From Lachnospiraceae bacterium oral taxon 500 (GTDB taxonomy: Bacteria; Bacillota; Clostridia; Lachnospirales; Vallitaleaceae): a stretch of 64,000 nucleotides of DNA. Made by a program: the position numbers and the translations under genes. Within the stretch, counting starts at the first letter, position 1. Each line of letters opens with the position of its first letter. The notes under the pieces were generated by a model, which saw only the letters and a program-made list of their open reading frames with translations, had not been told where the DNA came from and did no database searches. The DNA is taken from assembly GCA_002999035.1 (NCBI GenBank), contig CP027241.1, forward strand, positions 2,680,195 through 2,744,194, in the 5' to 3' direction. Shown here in pieces: positions 11,078 to 20,126 of the stretch.

Positions 11078-12088
11078 ATGGCACAGCTGATTATTCCGGA
11101 AAATTATTCTTCCTATATTAATTTAAAAGGAACGGAAAACGCCATCAAAGCGGTCAAAGATTATTTTGAAAATACCCTGGCCTATAAATTAAACTTGCAG
11201 CGGGTGTCCGCCCCGCTTTTCCTGCCGGCCGAAAGCGGTTTAAACGACAATTTAAGCGGTTCGGAAAAAGCCATTACTTTCACTGTCGGCAGCATCCCGA
11301 ATAAGCCAATGGAGATCATTCACTCCCTGGCCAAATGGAAACGGATGGCGCTGGGGCGCTATCATTATGAAACCGGCGAAGGTCTTTATACCGATATGAA
11401 TGCCCTGCGCACCTTTGAGGAACTGGATAATCTGCATTCGGTTTATGTCGATCAATGGGACTGGGAAAAAATTATCGCGCCCGAGGATTGTAATTTTAAG
11501 TTTTTAAAGAAAACGGTAGAAACGATCTACGATGTATTTAAAGATACCGAACTTTTTATTTCGCACCGCTATCCCAAAATCAAACCGATCCTGCCGGAAA
11601 AAATTCACTTTATCTCCACTCAGGAATTAGAAGATAAATATCCGCAGTTGAGTCCGAAGGAACGGGAAAACCGGATTTGTCGTAAATACGGCGCTGTTTT
11701 CGTGCATCAGATCGGCGATGTTTTAGCTTCCGGTCAAAAGCATGACGGCCGCTCACCGGACTATGATGATTGGACCTTAAACGGGGATATCCTCCTCTGG
11801 TCACCAATCATTGAAACGGCAGTGGAACTTTCTTCGATGGGGATTCGGGTCAATCCGGAAAAGCTGAAGCAACAGCTGAAAAAAGCAGGCTGTGAGGACC
11901 GTTTGCAGCTGGATTTCCATAAAAAACTGGCGGCCGGTGAATTGCCGCAGACAATGGGCGGCGGTATCGGTCAGTCCCGAATCTGTATGTTTTTCCTGCG
12001 CAAAGCTCATATTGGCGAAGTTCAAAGCAGCCTGTGGCCGGAAGACATGGTTAAAATATTATCTGAGCATCAGATTACATTGCTGTAA
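11078..12088 (+). CDS. asnA: Aspartate-ammonia ligase (asparagine synthetase A)
   Basis: AsnA makes asparagine from aspartate and ammonia with ATP, giving AMP and PPi. The 336-residue protein is full length with a class II aminoacyl-tRNA-synthetase-like fold. Recognisable segments are SGSEKAITF, the YDDWTLNGDILLW block (ATP/aspartate site) and the terminal GGGIGQSRICMFFLRKAHIGEVQ. I chose the ATG at 11078 (MAQLIIPEN), 9 bases after AAAGGAA. A TTG two codons earlier is possible but unneeded. No T-box is visible in the leader. Expression depends on a promoter upstream of the four-unit hairpin array. Confidence 0.95.
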   Translation: MAQLIIPENYSSYINLKGTENAIKAVKDYFENTLAYKLNLQRVSAPLFLPAESGLNDNLSGSEKAITFTVGSIPNKPMEIIHSLAKWKRMALGRYHYETGEGLYTDMNALRTFEELDNLHSVYVDQWDWEKIIAPEDCNFKFLKKTVETIYDVFKDTELFISHRYPKIKPILPEKIHFISTQELEDKYPQLSPKERENRICRKYGAVFVHQIGDVLASGQKHDGRSPDYDDWTLNGDILLWSPIIETAVELSSMGIRVNPEKLKQQLKKAGCEDRLQLDFHKKLAAGELPQTMGGGIGQSRICMFFLRKAHIGEVQSSLWPEDMVKILSEHQITLL

Positions 12089-12126
12089 ACTATATGGTCT
12101 ATCGTGCCGATACATTAATTATAAAA

Positions 12127-12195
12127 GGATGCGCCGCTTTTTTGTTTCCGTTTTTCAAAGCCGGTATCCCGGCAGCAGAAACAATGACGGCGCAT
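12127..12195 (+). terminator. Weak hairpin downstream of asnA
   Basis: GATGCGCCG (about 12127-12136) can pair with CGGCGCATC (about 12188-12196) around a long loop that itself holds a GCCGG/CCGGC stem. A T-run follows the first arm rather than the second, so termination is uncertain. Nothing else is recognisable between 12089 and 12284. Confidence 0.3.
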
Positions 12196-12284
12196 CTATC
12201 ACGAAAAAGGAGCTTTGCCGTTTGTGCTAAAAATTGTTATTTCCCTCGGGAGAACATTTTCTTTAAACAGCATAAAAAATAAAA

Positions 12285-12949
12285 ATGAACAATACAAAAA
12301 GCACAATGCTTACCCAATTTAAAAACTTCATCCTCCTTCGAACCATTTATTCCAAAATAATCATTACCTATGCGGTTTTTGCTGTGGTTATTTTATTTTT
12401 TGTAAATTTGACGGTAACCGCGACCATCACCCGTTTGGTAGAAGATTTAATTGCCAAACGATTAGTGGCTGATATCCACTATATTGAGGATTTGATCAAT
12501 CACGATTCCCAATCGGAATGGGCCATCAAAGATGGTTCTATTTATTTCGGTGATGTCCTGATTGGTGACGGCACCGAAGAAAAGGCCAATTTAGCGCCTT
12601 TTTTAGAGCATGAAAAAAATACCAAGACCTTGGCCTATGTTTTTATTTTGGATAAGGATGCCAAACTCGGCTATGTACCCGCCACCGGCAGCGCCGAGGG
12701 CTATGAGGAAGGCCATTATCTGCGGGTGGCCGGCGGCTGCAGGCGCAAATCCAGGCGCGAGCCATCAAACATGAATATTCGCCGGCTGCCGAAACAGTCA
12801 CCATCACACAGGGGATATGCTTTGACCTGTTTATGCCGTACCACGGCATCGACGACTATCTGCTGTATGCCGACCGGGCGCTTTATGACATGAAAAAGAT
12901 TTCCCGGAATAATTATCGGATTGTTTCGGTTGACGACACCGCATCATAA
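12285..12949 (+). pseudogene. Remnant of a membrane diguanylate cyclase (internal deletion and frameshift)
   Basis: The first about 150 codons encode an N-terminal membrane segment (IITYAVFAVVILFFVNLTV) and the beginning of an extracytoplasmic sensor domain. At about 12735 the frame is lost. In another frame the last about 65 codons, to the TAA at 12947-12949, read HEYSPAAETVTIT and then YLLYADRALYDMKK, which is the unmistakable end of a GGDEF domain. The second transmembrane helix, any HAMP domain and the GGDEF active site are all missing, so no cyclase activity can remain. The 3' end overlaps an ABC ATPase tail on the other strand. Confidence 0.8.
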
Positions 12950-13055
12950 GACGGAGCCACTTCAACCTCCACATGAAAGATGCCTAAAATATTCTGTTTT
13001 GTCAACACCTCCGCAGGCTCTCCTTCAAAAATTACCTTGCCATGATATCCATATG
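12913..13055 (-). pseudogene. C-terminal fragment of an ABC transporter ATP-binding protein
   Basis: A minus-strand frame ending at the TAA 12913-12915 reads HGKVIFEGEPAEVLTKQNI and continues with LGIFHVEVEVAPS. This is the typical end of FepC/FecE-type iron-siderophore ATPases (the GKVxxEGxPxEVLT motif). The frame is closed by a stop upstream and no Walker or signature motif is nearby, so only about 45 codons survive. A hairpin of CCTTGCCAT and ATGGCAAGG (13035-13061) sits at the broken end. Confidence 0.6.
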
Positions 13056-13115
13056 GCAAGGTGATTTTACAGTGTCAAATATTATAAAAAATTTCAAACA
13101 ATCTTTTCACATCGA

Positions 13116-15326
13116 TCATTTCAACTCACAAATGGATACGCGATTCTTCCCTTCCGATTTGGAACGATAGAGCTCCTCATCCGCCAGCCGCATCAATTCC
13201 GAACGTTGCAGATTACAATCGGAAAACGCAATGCCAATGCTCACAGTCACACAACCATACTCCGACAAACGATGAGCAATCTTTAAATTGAAAATATCCC
13301 GACAAATCGATTCTCCCAGCTTTATATAATCTTCCTTATTTAATCCCGTACACGCACCGATGAACTCCTCTCCGCCGAAACGAGCGGACAGCCCGTTTAC
13401 ACGATCCATATTTTCGCGAATAATCCTGGCAACTGCTTTTAATACTTCATCTCCTTGCAAATGTCCATAAGTGTCATTATACATCTTAAAGTTGTCAATA
13501 TCCATCATCAGCATGCCTGCGCTTTCTCCGCTTTCTTGGACATGTTCCAATAATTTACTGATGCGTATATCAAAATCCCTTCGACTGCTGATCTGGGTCA
13601 ATCCATCCAAAGAGGAGATCCGCTCCAGCTTCTCGTTCGCCGTTTTCAGTTCCGCCTGTGTCTTAAGGTGAGATTGAATCTCTTCTTCCAACGTCCATGA
13701 GCGAACAGCATTATTCAACGCAATCGAAAGATACGGTGCCAATTCTTCCAAAAAAGAAATATGCTCCTCCGAATAGATGCCCTCTGAACGGTCTTGAATG
13801 GAACACAACCCGATCAGCTTATCCCCGACATTCAACGGCATGTAAATTGCCGACTGCATCTCCGTCTTTTTTTGAATACTTAATTCTCGTTTCAAAAAGT
13901 CGGCATAAGAAGCATCCGCCGTCGAAATCAACCGGTTTTTTCGATAACACTCGGTAAAAAAGCCGTGAGAAGCATTCATATCGATGCAAAAGTTCGTTTC
14001 CAGTACCCCATCCTGATAATACGCCACCGATCGAATGATCTCTTTCTCCGGTTCCGTCACCATGAGAATAAAGACATCGATCGGCAGGTGCATACGGATG
14101 ATATTGTAAATGGAAGCCACAACCTCGTCAAGATTCAGTGAAGCGGTCATTTTTCTCCCTAATTCATTGATCAATTCGATCCTGTCATACGCCTCTTGCA
14201 GGGAATTCTTATTACGAATCGCTTCCTGTGCAATCAACTGCAGCTCCGTATTTTTCGTCATCACCGCCTGAACCTCTTCCGTATTAAGGAGAAGATTTTC
14301 CACAAGCAGAAGAGACTCGCACTGACGTCTTCGGACATCCTCCGCATCCTGCTCCATAAATTCAATATACTCTTCCGACAGTTCGTGAAAACGTTCCTGA
14401 TTTCCAATATGCTTATAATAGTTCCGAAGTCCCATGCATGCATAGGCATTGGCCCATCCGCGCTCACACTTTTGCAGAGATTCAAATTCCAACAGTTCTT
14501 TGGCATAAAAGTCATAATCCAGTTGAAATTGATTGCATAGCTCAAGGAAATTCCCCAAAACGACCAACCGATAAAGCGAATTCTCATTGCCGATCATTTC
14601 GATCAATCGATAATATAAACTCTTTGCCTCATCATATTGCTCAACATAAAAAAAGTAGTACATTCTTGCCGAATAATAGGCAATCCTTGTCTCATGGCTG
14701 ACCAGTTCGAAGTCTACACGATTAATTTTCTCAAATATATCCGGCACTTCTTCCAATCGCTGAAGCCGACATAAAATCTTGAGCAAATTACTCCAATACA
14801 GTACAATCTTGGAATAGTATCTCGGCTGTTCAACGCCGCCGCTCTCTAAAGTCTCAATTGCCTTCCTAAAATAATAATACGTCTTATCATTCTGTTTAAA
14901 ATTATCATAAAGCATAGCGATATTATTATATGCTATCGAAGTCATTGCAATGAGACCATGCTCTTTTTCATTCCGAACAACATTGTGATAACACTCTAGC
15001 CCTCGCTCATACAGCCCTTCCGCCACATATGCCGTTCCCAATAAATTCCAGTTTGTAGACACCAGCTGCCACATTTGCAATGCCGTCGTGCGTTCGATCA
15101 ACTCAATGCACAGCGGAATGGCTTTTTTCGTTTCGCTGAAAATCCCGAATAATAAAGCACTGGCTGTATCGATGGAGGCTCTGAATTGAAAATCATCCTG
15201 ATAGCGTTGTTCCTCTTTCAAAATATCCAACAACTCCCGCCCCTGAGACGGTGCCGCCATGACATCCGTAATCAAATGTTGATATAATTCTTCAACATTC
15301 ATTTCAACATAATTTTTACTGACCAT
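13116..15326 (-). CDS. TPR-GAF-GGDEF protein, probable diguanylate cyclase
   Basis: This 736-residue cytoplasmic protein makes cyclic di-GMP, judging by its C-terminal GGDEF domain with the active-site motif RFGGEEF at about residue 650. The N-terminal about 350 residues are helical TPR-like repeats (NWNLLGTAYVAEGLYERGLE and similar). A GAF sensor domain (about 390-545) and a short coiled coil follow, then the cyclase domain. No RxxD inhibitory site is obvious upstream of GGEEF. I chose the ATG at 15326 (MVSKNYVEM), which has a GAGGTG site. The in-frame ATG 12 bases upstream has none. It is divergent from nox across 363 bp that also hold both promoters. Confidence 0.9.
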   Translation of the reverse strand: MVSKNYVEMNVEELYQHLITDVMAAPSQGRELLDILKEEQRYQDDFQFRASIDTASALLFGIFSETKKAIPLCIELIERTTALQMWQLVSTNWNLLGTAYVAEGLYERGLECYHNVVRNEKEHGLIAMTSIAYNNIAMLYDNFKQNDKTYYYFRKAIETLESGGVEQPRYYSKIVLYWSNLLKILCRLQRLEEVPDIFEKINRVDFELVSHETRIAYYSARMYYFFYVEQYDEAKSLYYRLIEMIGNENSLYRLVVLGNFLELCNQFQLDYDFYAKELLEFESLQKCERGWANAYACMGLRNYYKHIGNQERFHELSEEYIEFMEQDAEDVRRRQCESLLLVENLLLNTEEVQAVMTKNTELQLIAQEAIRNKNSLQEAYDRIELINELGRKMTASLNLDEVVASIYNIIRMHLPIDVFILMVTEPEKEIIRSVAYYQDGVLETNFCIDMNASHGFFTECYRKNRLISTADASYADFLKRELSIQKKTEMQSAIYMPLNVGDKLIGLCSIQDRSEGIYSEEHISFLEELAPYLSIALNNAVRSWTLEEEIQSHLKTQAELKTANEKLERISSLDGLTQISSRRDFDIRISKLLEHVQESGESAGMLMMDIDNFKMYNDTYGHLQGDEVLKAVARIIRENMDRVNGLSARFGGEEFIGACTGLNKEDYIKLGESICRDIFNLKIAHRLSEYGCVTVSIGIAFSDCNLQRSELMRLADEELYRSKSEGKNRVSICELK

Positions 15327-15540
15327 CCCACACCTCATATCAAAATCAACCTTAAATTCATTGCTTCCTTAAAACTTTGTTATTATGTAAAATTATTATG
15401 CTGCAATCCGAATGATGACAAAACATGTTTTAAAAATCCGACATATCCTCTTTTGAAAACCAACACAGCTTCTATCGCTGCTATCCATGAAAGGAAGTTT
15501 TACCAATCTTGTGAATATATGACTATATAGCAATGTGTCT

Positions 15541-15569
15541 ATATTACCATAATTCTTTCTCTTTTTCAA
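15541..15569 (-). promoter_or_regulatory. Promoter of the TPR-GAF-GGDEF gene
   Basis: TTGAAA (15564-15569), a 17-bp spacer and TAATAT (15541-15546) on the minus strand give a leader of about 200 nt. I see no c-di-GMP riboswitch in that leader. Confidence 0.55.
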
Positions 15570-15624
15570 TAGTTAAACGAAAAGACAAAGCATGAATAAT
15601 AAAAGGATCTTTTGGAAAAACATA

Positions 15625-15653
15625 TTTACAGCCTTTTGCGCAAATGTTATAAT
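15625..15653 (+). promoter_or_regulatory. Promoter of nox with a palindromic spacer
   Basis: TTTACA (15625-15630), a 17-bp spacer and TATAAT (15648-15653). The spacer holds a perfect 10-bp palindrome TTTGCGCAAA (15635-15644), a possible operator. It does not match the Rex consensus TTGTTAA-N4-TTAACAA. Confidence 0.75.
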
Positions 15654-15689
15654 ATTACCAGATAGCAATTATTCACTAAGGAGGAATGT

Positions 15690-17033
15690 ATGAGCAAAAT
15701 TATCGTGATTGGGGCTAACCATGCCGGTACGGCTGCGATTCGGACAATGCTGACTTTAAATAAGGATAATCAGGTTGTGGTCTTTGACCAAAACTCCAAT
15801 ATCAGCTTCCTGGGCTGCGGCATGGCGCTGTGGATCGGCGGCCAAATTGACAGCGGTGACGGACTTTTTTATTCCAATAAAACCGAACTGGAAAGCATGG
15901 GCGCAACTGTCCACATGGAAACACCGGTTGACCGGATCGATTTCGAGAAAAAAATTGTTTATGCGACCGGTAAGGACGGTCACAAATATGAAGAAAGCTA
16001 TGATAAACTGGTGCTGGCAACCGGTTCGCTCCCCATTCTGCCCAATATTCCGGGCAAGGAGCTGGAAAACGTTCAGCAAGTTAAGTTGTATCAACACGCT
16101 CAAACCGTCATCGAAAAATTAAAAAATCCTGATATCAAGCATGTAACCGTGGTCGGTGCCGGTTATATCGGAGTTGAACTGGCAGAAGCGTTTGAACGCC
16201 ATAATAAAAAAGTAACTTTGATTGACGTTTTGGAAAGCACGCTCGGCACCTATTATGACAAGGAGTTCACGGCTTTAATGGACGAAAACCTGAAAAAGCA
16301 CGGAGTTGAATTAGCCCTGGGTGAAAAAGTCGTCGAAATCAAGGGTCAGGGCAAGGTACAAAGTGTTGTCACCGATAAGCGGGAAATCGCAACCGATATG
16401 GTTGTCCTGTGCATTGGTTTCCGCCCGAATACCGACCTGGCTAAAGATACGCTCAAGACCTTCCGCAACGGCGCTTATCTGGTAAACCGCAAACAGGAAA
16501 CCTCGGTACCCGATGTTTATGCCATCGGTGACTGTGCAACGGTTTTTGATAACTCGATTCAGGATTCCAACTATATCGCTCTGGCTACTAATTCCGTTCG
16601 TTCCGGCTTAGTAGCGGCTTATAATATTTCCGGTCTGCCGGTAGAAAGCATCGGCGTACAGGGCTCAAACGGAATTTCCATTTACGGCCTGAACATGGTA
16701 TCGACCGGCTTATCGGTGCGCAAAGCCGAAATGCTGGGGCTGGAAGTGGAATATACCGATTTTAAGGATTTGCAAAAACCGGAATTTATGGATCCGGCCA
16801 AGCATAACAATCCGGAAGTCCAAATTCGGATTGTATATGATAAGAAAAGCCGGGTAGTTTTGGGAGCGCAAATGGCTTCTACCTATGATTTGTCAATGGG
16901 CATTCATATGTTCTCTCTGGCCATTCAGGAACATGTAACCATTGACCGGATTAAGCTGCTGGATATCTTCTTCCTGCCTCACTTCAACAAGCCGTATAAC
17001 TATATCACCATGGCGGCTCTGGGCGCGAAATAA
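15690..17033 (+). CDS. nox: NADH oxidase (FAD-dependent, probably water-forming)
   Basis: This 447-residue flavoprotein belongs to the NADH oxidase / CoA-disulfide reductase family. The N-terminal FAD motif [11 protein letters not shown] is followed by the redox cysteine in [12 protein letters not shown] (Cys43). An NAD-binding motif [13 protein letters not shown] lies near residue 155, the second FAD motif is in VYAIGDCA, and a C-terminal dimerisation domain follows. The single Cys43 fits the four-electron reduction of oxygen to water that protects anaerobes and regenerates NAD+. CoA-disulfide reductase activity cannot be excluded. The ATG at 15690 follows AAGGAGG. Confidence 0.92.
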   Translation: MSKIIVIGANHAGTAAIRTMLTLNKDNQVVVFDQNSNISFLGCGMALWIGGQIDSGDGLFYSNKTELESMGATVHMETPVDRIDFEKKIVYATGKDGHKYEESYDKLVLATGSLPILPNIPGKELENVQQVKLYQHAQTVIEKLKNPDIKHVTVVGAGYIGVELAEAFERHNKKVTLIDVLESTLGTYYDKEFTALMDENLKKHGVELALGEKVVEIKGQGKVQSVVTDKREIATDMVVLCIGFRPNTDLAKDTLKTFRNGAYLVNRKQETSVPDVYAIGDCATVFDNSIQDSNYIALATNSVRSGLVAAYNISGLPVESIGVQGSNGISIYGLNMVSTGLSVRKAEMLGLEVEYTDFKDLQKPEFMDPAKHNNPEVQIRIVYDKKSRVVLGAQMASTYDLSMGIHMFSLAIQEHVTIDRIKLLDIFFLPHFNKPYNYITMAALGAK

Positions 17034-17103
17034 TAAAACCGGTGGCCGTCTGACAGCAGGCACTGCCTGTTTGCAGTTCCGGCAAATCATTTAAAAACAG
17101 CGA

Positions 17104-17141
17104 AAAAGGACTGAATCCTGTCTACAGAGCTCAGTCCTTTT
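17104..17141 (+). terminator. Terminator of nox with a conserved tail
   Basis: AAAAGGACTGA (17104-17114) pairs with TCAGTCCTTTT (17131-17141), an 11-bp stem. The following block CCTTTTCCTATTTCACG recurs after a different hairpin at 25577. Confidence 0.8.
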
Positions 17142-17289
17142 CCTATTTCACGAATTCGCCAAAACCAATCTGGCCGCAGCTCCCGGCCGGTCATATTTAA
17201 ATATTACTCGCCAACAATCTAAAGCCCGGTAATATCTTAGCGTGTCGCCCGATGATATTCTAAAGTATTGCCCGGCAATAATCCACAGT

Positions 17290-18210
17290 TTAGTTTTCAG
17301 CCAACCGGTTTAAAACTGCGTCAATATCCTCATTTATGCAAATCGCCCTTTCCTCCATCTCTTCCGGTGCAAAGGCTTCGCCCAAATTAACACAGGCGTA
17401 CTTTGCCTGCGGCTGCTGCGCCGTCATCTTCCAAAAACTGTATTTAATAATACCAGGCGTATTCATGCCCGTACCCAATTCCCAAAACAGTATCCTTTTG
17501 TCCTTGTTTTGCTGTAAAAACGCAAGGTAACTTTCCGATGCCCGCTCCCAGCCCTTGTCCTGGACAAAGGTATCGTCAGCCCGCAGATTCATGCTCATCG
17601 GCCGGCCGCATTTGGGGCAATGAGGAATCAAAGCAGACGGCACTGTCATTTTCGGCGCGCTCCCGGCCGGCAGCAGCAAATCACCGTTTTCACCTGTCGT
17701 AAAGCCCTGGGCTTTCACCATTTGCCGAATCGTTTCTGCATTATCATAAGTTGCCAGGTGACAGGGCTGACTGCACTGAAATAAGCCGTAATCGCCCTGG
17801 GTATAAAACAGGCGCCGCTTGTCAAAGCCCGCTTTTTGGAACTGATGATCGACATTAGTGGTAATGACAAAGGAATCCTTATCCCGGACTAATGCCAAGA
17901 GTTTATCATAAACCGGCTTCGGTGCCGCCGTATAACGGTTGATGTAAATATACCGGCTCCAATACGCCCAATGCTCCTCTAAACTGTCATACGGATAAAA
18001 CCCGCCGGAATACATATCGGTAAACGGATACTTCGCGGCAAAATCGCCGAAGTACCTATCAAAGCGCGCACCGCTGTAGGTAAACCCGGCAGAAGTGGAC
18101 AAACCCGCTCCGGCACCGATGACAATGACTTCCGCCTGATTTAATTCTTCCTTCAATCGTTTGATACTTTCTTCTTTCTGCTGTTTTTTGGTTATTTTTC
18201 CGCTGAACAT
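17290..18210 (-). CDS. Class M sirtuin (SirTM), protein ADP-ribosyltransferase type
   Basis: This 306-residue Sir2-fold protein has the NAD loop GAGAGLSTSAG at residues 32-42 and TTNVD at 117-121. The position of the catalytic histidine is occupied by Gln138 in YTQGDYG. Zinc cysteines are at 146/150 (QCSQPC) and 198/201 (CPKC). Loss of the histidine with this QGDY-QC pattern marks the macrodomain-linked SirTM group, which ADP-ribosylates lipoylated GcvH-L in Staphylococcus and Streptococcus. Its expected partner, a zinc macrodomain, is 5 kb away at 23117-23923. GcvH-L and LplA2 are not in the window, so its substrate is open. The ribosome binding site is weak (GTGGG). Confidence 0.85.
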   Translation of the reverse strand: MFSGKITKKQQKEESIKRLKEELNQAEVIVIGAGAGLSTSAGFTYSGARFDRYFGDFAAKYPFTDMYSGGFYPYDSLEEHWAYWSRYIYINRYTAAPKPVYDKLLALVRDKDSFVITTNVDHQFQKAGFDKRRLFYTQGDYGLFQCSQPCHLATYDNAETIRQMVKAQGFTTGENGDLLLPAGSAPKMTVPSALIPHCPKCGRPMSMNLRADDTFVQDKGWERASESYLAFLQQNKDKRILFWELGTGMNTPGIIKYSFWKMTAQQPQAKYACVNLGEAFAPEEMEERAICINEDIDAVLNRLAEN

Positions 18211-18308
18211 ATTTTTCCCACTTTCTGGTTGCTTGGTTTTATTATTCTTGACTCCCTTTTCCCTGCCTCAGCGCCGCGGGTTCGGCCCAATCGAGAAAAT
18301 TATGCCAA

Positions 18309-18366
18309 GCAGAATGCCACAGGCGTTCTGCGAACAGCACAAGCGAAAAGACGAAGTCTTTTTCGC
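18309..18366. repeat. Two adjacent intergenic hairpin modules
   Basis: GCAGAATGCC (18309-18318) pairs with GGCGTTCTGC (18322-18331). Then GCGAAAAGAC (18343-18352) pairs with GTCTTTTTCGC (18356-18366) across a GAA triloop. Both modules recur in reversed order at 46254-46305. The rest of the 202-bp gap 18211-18412 shows nothing recognisable. Confidence 0.65.
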
Positions 18367-18412
18367 GAACAAGAACTCCCGATATTTTCGCGGCCGAGAC
18401 TTCTTTTTGCTT

Positions 18413-19273
18413 TTATGCTTCGGTCAGACCCGCGCTGACCGCGTAAACCGTGTCCTTTTCATAGGCGATCGCGTATAAAGTGTCCTCCGCTATGATCATC
18501 TGCTGGGATACCGGTATTTGATACGGACCAAACTCAATCGTTTTAAATAAAGCGCCGTCTTGGCGACGCAATAAAACAGGCTTATGTTTCTCACCGGACA
18601 GTACGACATACTCTTTGTAAAAGATAAAGTTGGAGGTGCCTTTGCTGTTATAACTATAGACTATATTGCCGTCCGCCAGATTCACCGCAAAAAACCTACC
18701 GCCGTTGCCATCGGTCCCCAAATAGAGGATGCCGTTTTCTGCTTTTACTTCTGTATATAAGTAAGCGCCAAGCCTGGTTTTCCACATGATTTGCCCGGAG
18801 CGGCGGTTCCGGCAGGCCATGATAAAAGGCGAATGCATATAGACTTCCAAGTCCCCAAACGGATAAACCTTGCTGTCATTGTATATTTGCGCAATCGGCT
18901 CCGGCGACTGCCCGATTTCCGTTAACTTGGTATCGGACACCGCGATCAGTCGGGCAATGCTTTCCGTAAAGCCCTTGTATCGTTTGGTATTTAAAATAAA
19001 CTTACCGCCCTCCTGATACAGCTCCGCGTCGGAAGCGGAAACAAACCCCGGCTGATCAAGACAGAGATGCGCTTGGCTATGTTCCTTAAAATCCCGGGAG
19101 AACATATCCAGCAAAATATAGTTTGGCTGTCTTTTATCCTCGGCCGGCTGTTCCTCGCTGACAAAGCCATACGCGCTGTGCAGCACCGCGATTTTTTCGC
19201 CTATTGGATAAATGCCGATCATATTATGTCCCCGAAACGGAACGCCTTCTAATTGTAATGGATACGCTCGCAT
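18413..19273 (-). CDS. Hypothetical beta-propeller-like protein
   Basis: This 286-residue protein has no signal peptide or membrane segment. Its second half contains short repeated strands of PQQ/WD-type propellers, such as SGQIMWKTRLGAYLYTEVKA, GILYLGTDGNGGRFFAVNL, and DGALFKTIEFG followed by DTLYAIAYEKD. This suggests a cytoplasmic propeller used for binding rather than catalysis. It precedes the sirtuin gene on the same strand with a repeat-filled gap of 202 bp, so co-transcription is possible. The ATG at 19273 has a short AGGTAAG site. I do not recognise a named family, and any link to ADP-ribosylation is positional only. Confidence 0.75.
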   Translation of the reverse strand: MRAYPLQLEGVPFRGHNMIGIYPIGEKIAVLHSAYGFVSEEQPAEDKRQPNYILLDMFSRDFKEHSQAHLCLDQPGFVSASDAELYQEGGKFILNTKRYKGFTESIARLIAVSDTKLTEIGQSPEPIAQIYNDSKVYPFGDLEVYMHSPFIMACRNRRSGQIMWKTRLGAYLYTEVKAENGILYLGTDGNGGRFFAVNLADGNIVYSYNSKGTSNFIFYKEYVVLSGEKHKPVLLRRQDGALFKTIEFGPYQIPVSQQMIIAEDTLYAIAYEKDTVYAVSAGLTEA

Positions 19274-19312
19274 AATCTTACCTTTCCGCCTTCTGCTTTC
19301 GCATTTTGCCGC

Positions 19313-19696
19313 TCATACCGTAATTTCAATTTGATTGCCCTCCAGCGCGATGATGCCGCTTTCATAATACCCATCGCCGGTTGTCCGCGGCCCGCTGAGT
19401 ACTTGATAGCCGTCCGCCTCCAACCGCGCCGTCAACGCGTCTACTTTTTCTTTGCTGCCGACGCTGAACGCAATGTGGGCATAGCCCGTCCGGACAAGCT
19501 CTTTCGGTTGATCCATCATCCCCGGCCGATTCATGATCTCCAGCCGGGCGCCGTCATCAAACGTCAGAAAATAAGAGCGAAATCCGGTTCGTACATTGTG
19601 ATACCCATCATTTGATACGGCTCCAAAATATTTCATAAAAAAGTCCCGGACAGCTGCTAAGTCATTTACATACAGCGCAATGTGCTCGATTTTCAT
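19313..19696 (-). CDS. VOC family (glyoxalase/dioxygenase fold) protein
   Basis: This 127-residue single VOC module starts [20 protein letters not shown]. The metal-ligand-type His is at residue 5 and paired Glu/His positions lie in [18 protein letters not shown] and GNQIEI. The pattern resembles the glyoxalase I-like and fosfomycin-resistance-like groups, but the substrate cannot be assigned. I chose the ATG at 19696, which has a GGAGACACTT site. An upstream in-frame start would run into the neighbouring gene. It follows the small hypothetical gene at 19714-20103 with a 17-bp gap. Confidence 0.85.
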   Translation of the reverse strand: MKIEHIALYVNDLAAVRDFFMKYFGAVSNDGYHNVRTGFRSYFLTFDDGARLEIMNRPGMMDQPKELVRTGYAHIAFSVGSKEKVDALTARLEADGYQVLSGPRTTGDGYYESGIIALEGNQIEITV

Positions 19697-19713
19697 AAGT
19701 GTCTCCTTAAAAT

Positions 19714-20103
19714 TTATATGCCTAAGCTCTGTAACCATTTCTCAATAACCTCTACGGATATATTCGATGAAAGCATCCGTTGATCTTCATAATTTTCATC
19801 ACATAATACTACTTCTTTTTCCTTTTTAAAAAACATCCTTAGCCATGCAATAAATCTTGCATAATCATAAATTCTATTATTTGAGTTAAAATAGTCTATG
19901 GCAAATGTGCATCGTTTTCTGTCTATTCTTAATTCAAACTGATATTGATCAGAATAATTTTCCCAACAAATATCGTATGATAATGAGTTGCTAAACTCAA
20001 TTCTTGTTCCCGGATATTTCTTTTCAATATCCCTATTGAATTTTTCCATATCAAAATCACTGTTTTCTGTTTCTTCTAAGTGAATAAAACTTGTTACAGA
20101 CAT
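19714..20103 (-). CDS. Hypothetical small acidic protein
   Basis: This 129-residue cytoplasmic protein starts at an ATG (20103) with an AGGAG site 7 bases upstream. It is rich in Asp, Glu, Tyr and Phe, with a helical N-terminal part ([17 protein letters not shown]) and no motif I recognise. It opens an AT-rich run of four unrelated small genes on the same strand. The size, acidity and company resemble orphan immunity proteins of polymorphic toxin systems, but no toxin gene is present and the function is unknown. Confidence 0.65.
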   Translation of the reverse strand: MSVTSFIHLEETENSDFDMEKFNRDIEKKYPGTRIEFSNSLSYDICWENYSDQYQFELRIDRKRCTFAIDYFNSNNRIYDYARFIAWLRMFFKKEKEVVLCDENYEDQRMLSSNISVEVIEKWLQSLGI

Positions 20104-20126
20104 TTCCAACTCCTATATATCACTTT

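Noticed and set aside
15631-15650. Rex operator at nox
   Set aside because: The palindrome TTTGCGCAAA lacks the TTGTTAA/TTAACAA half-sites.
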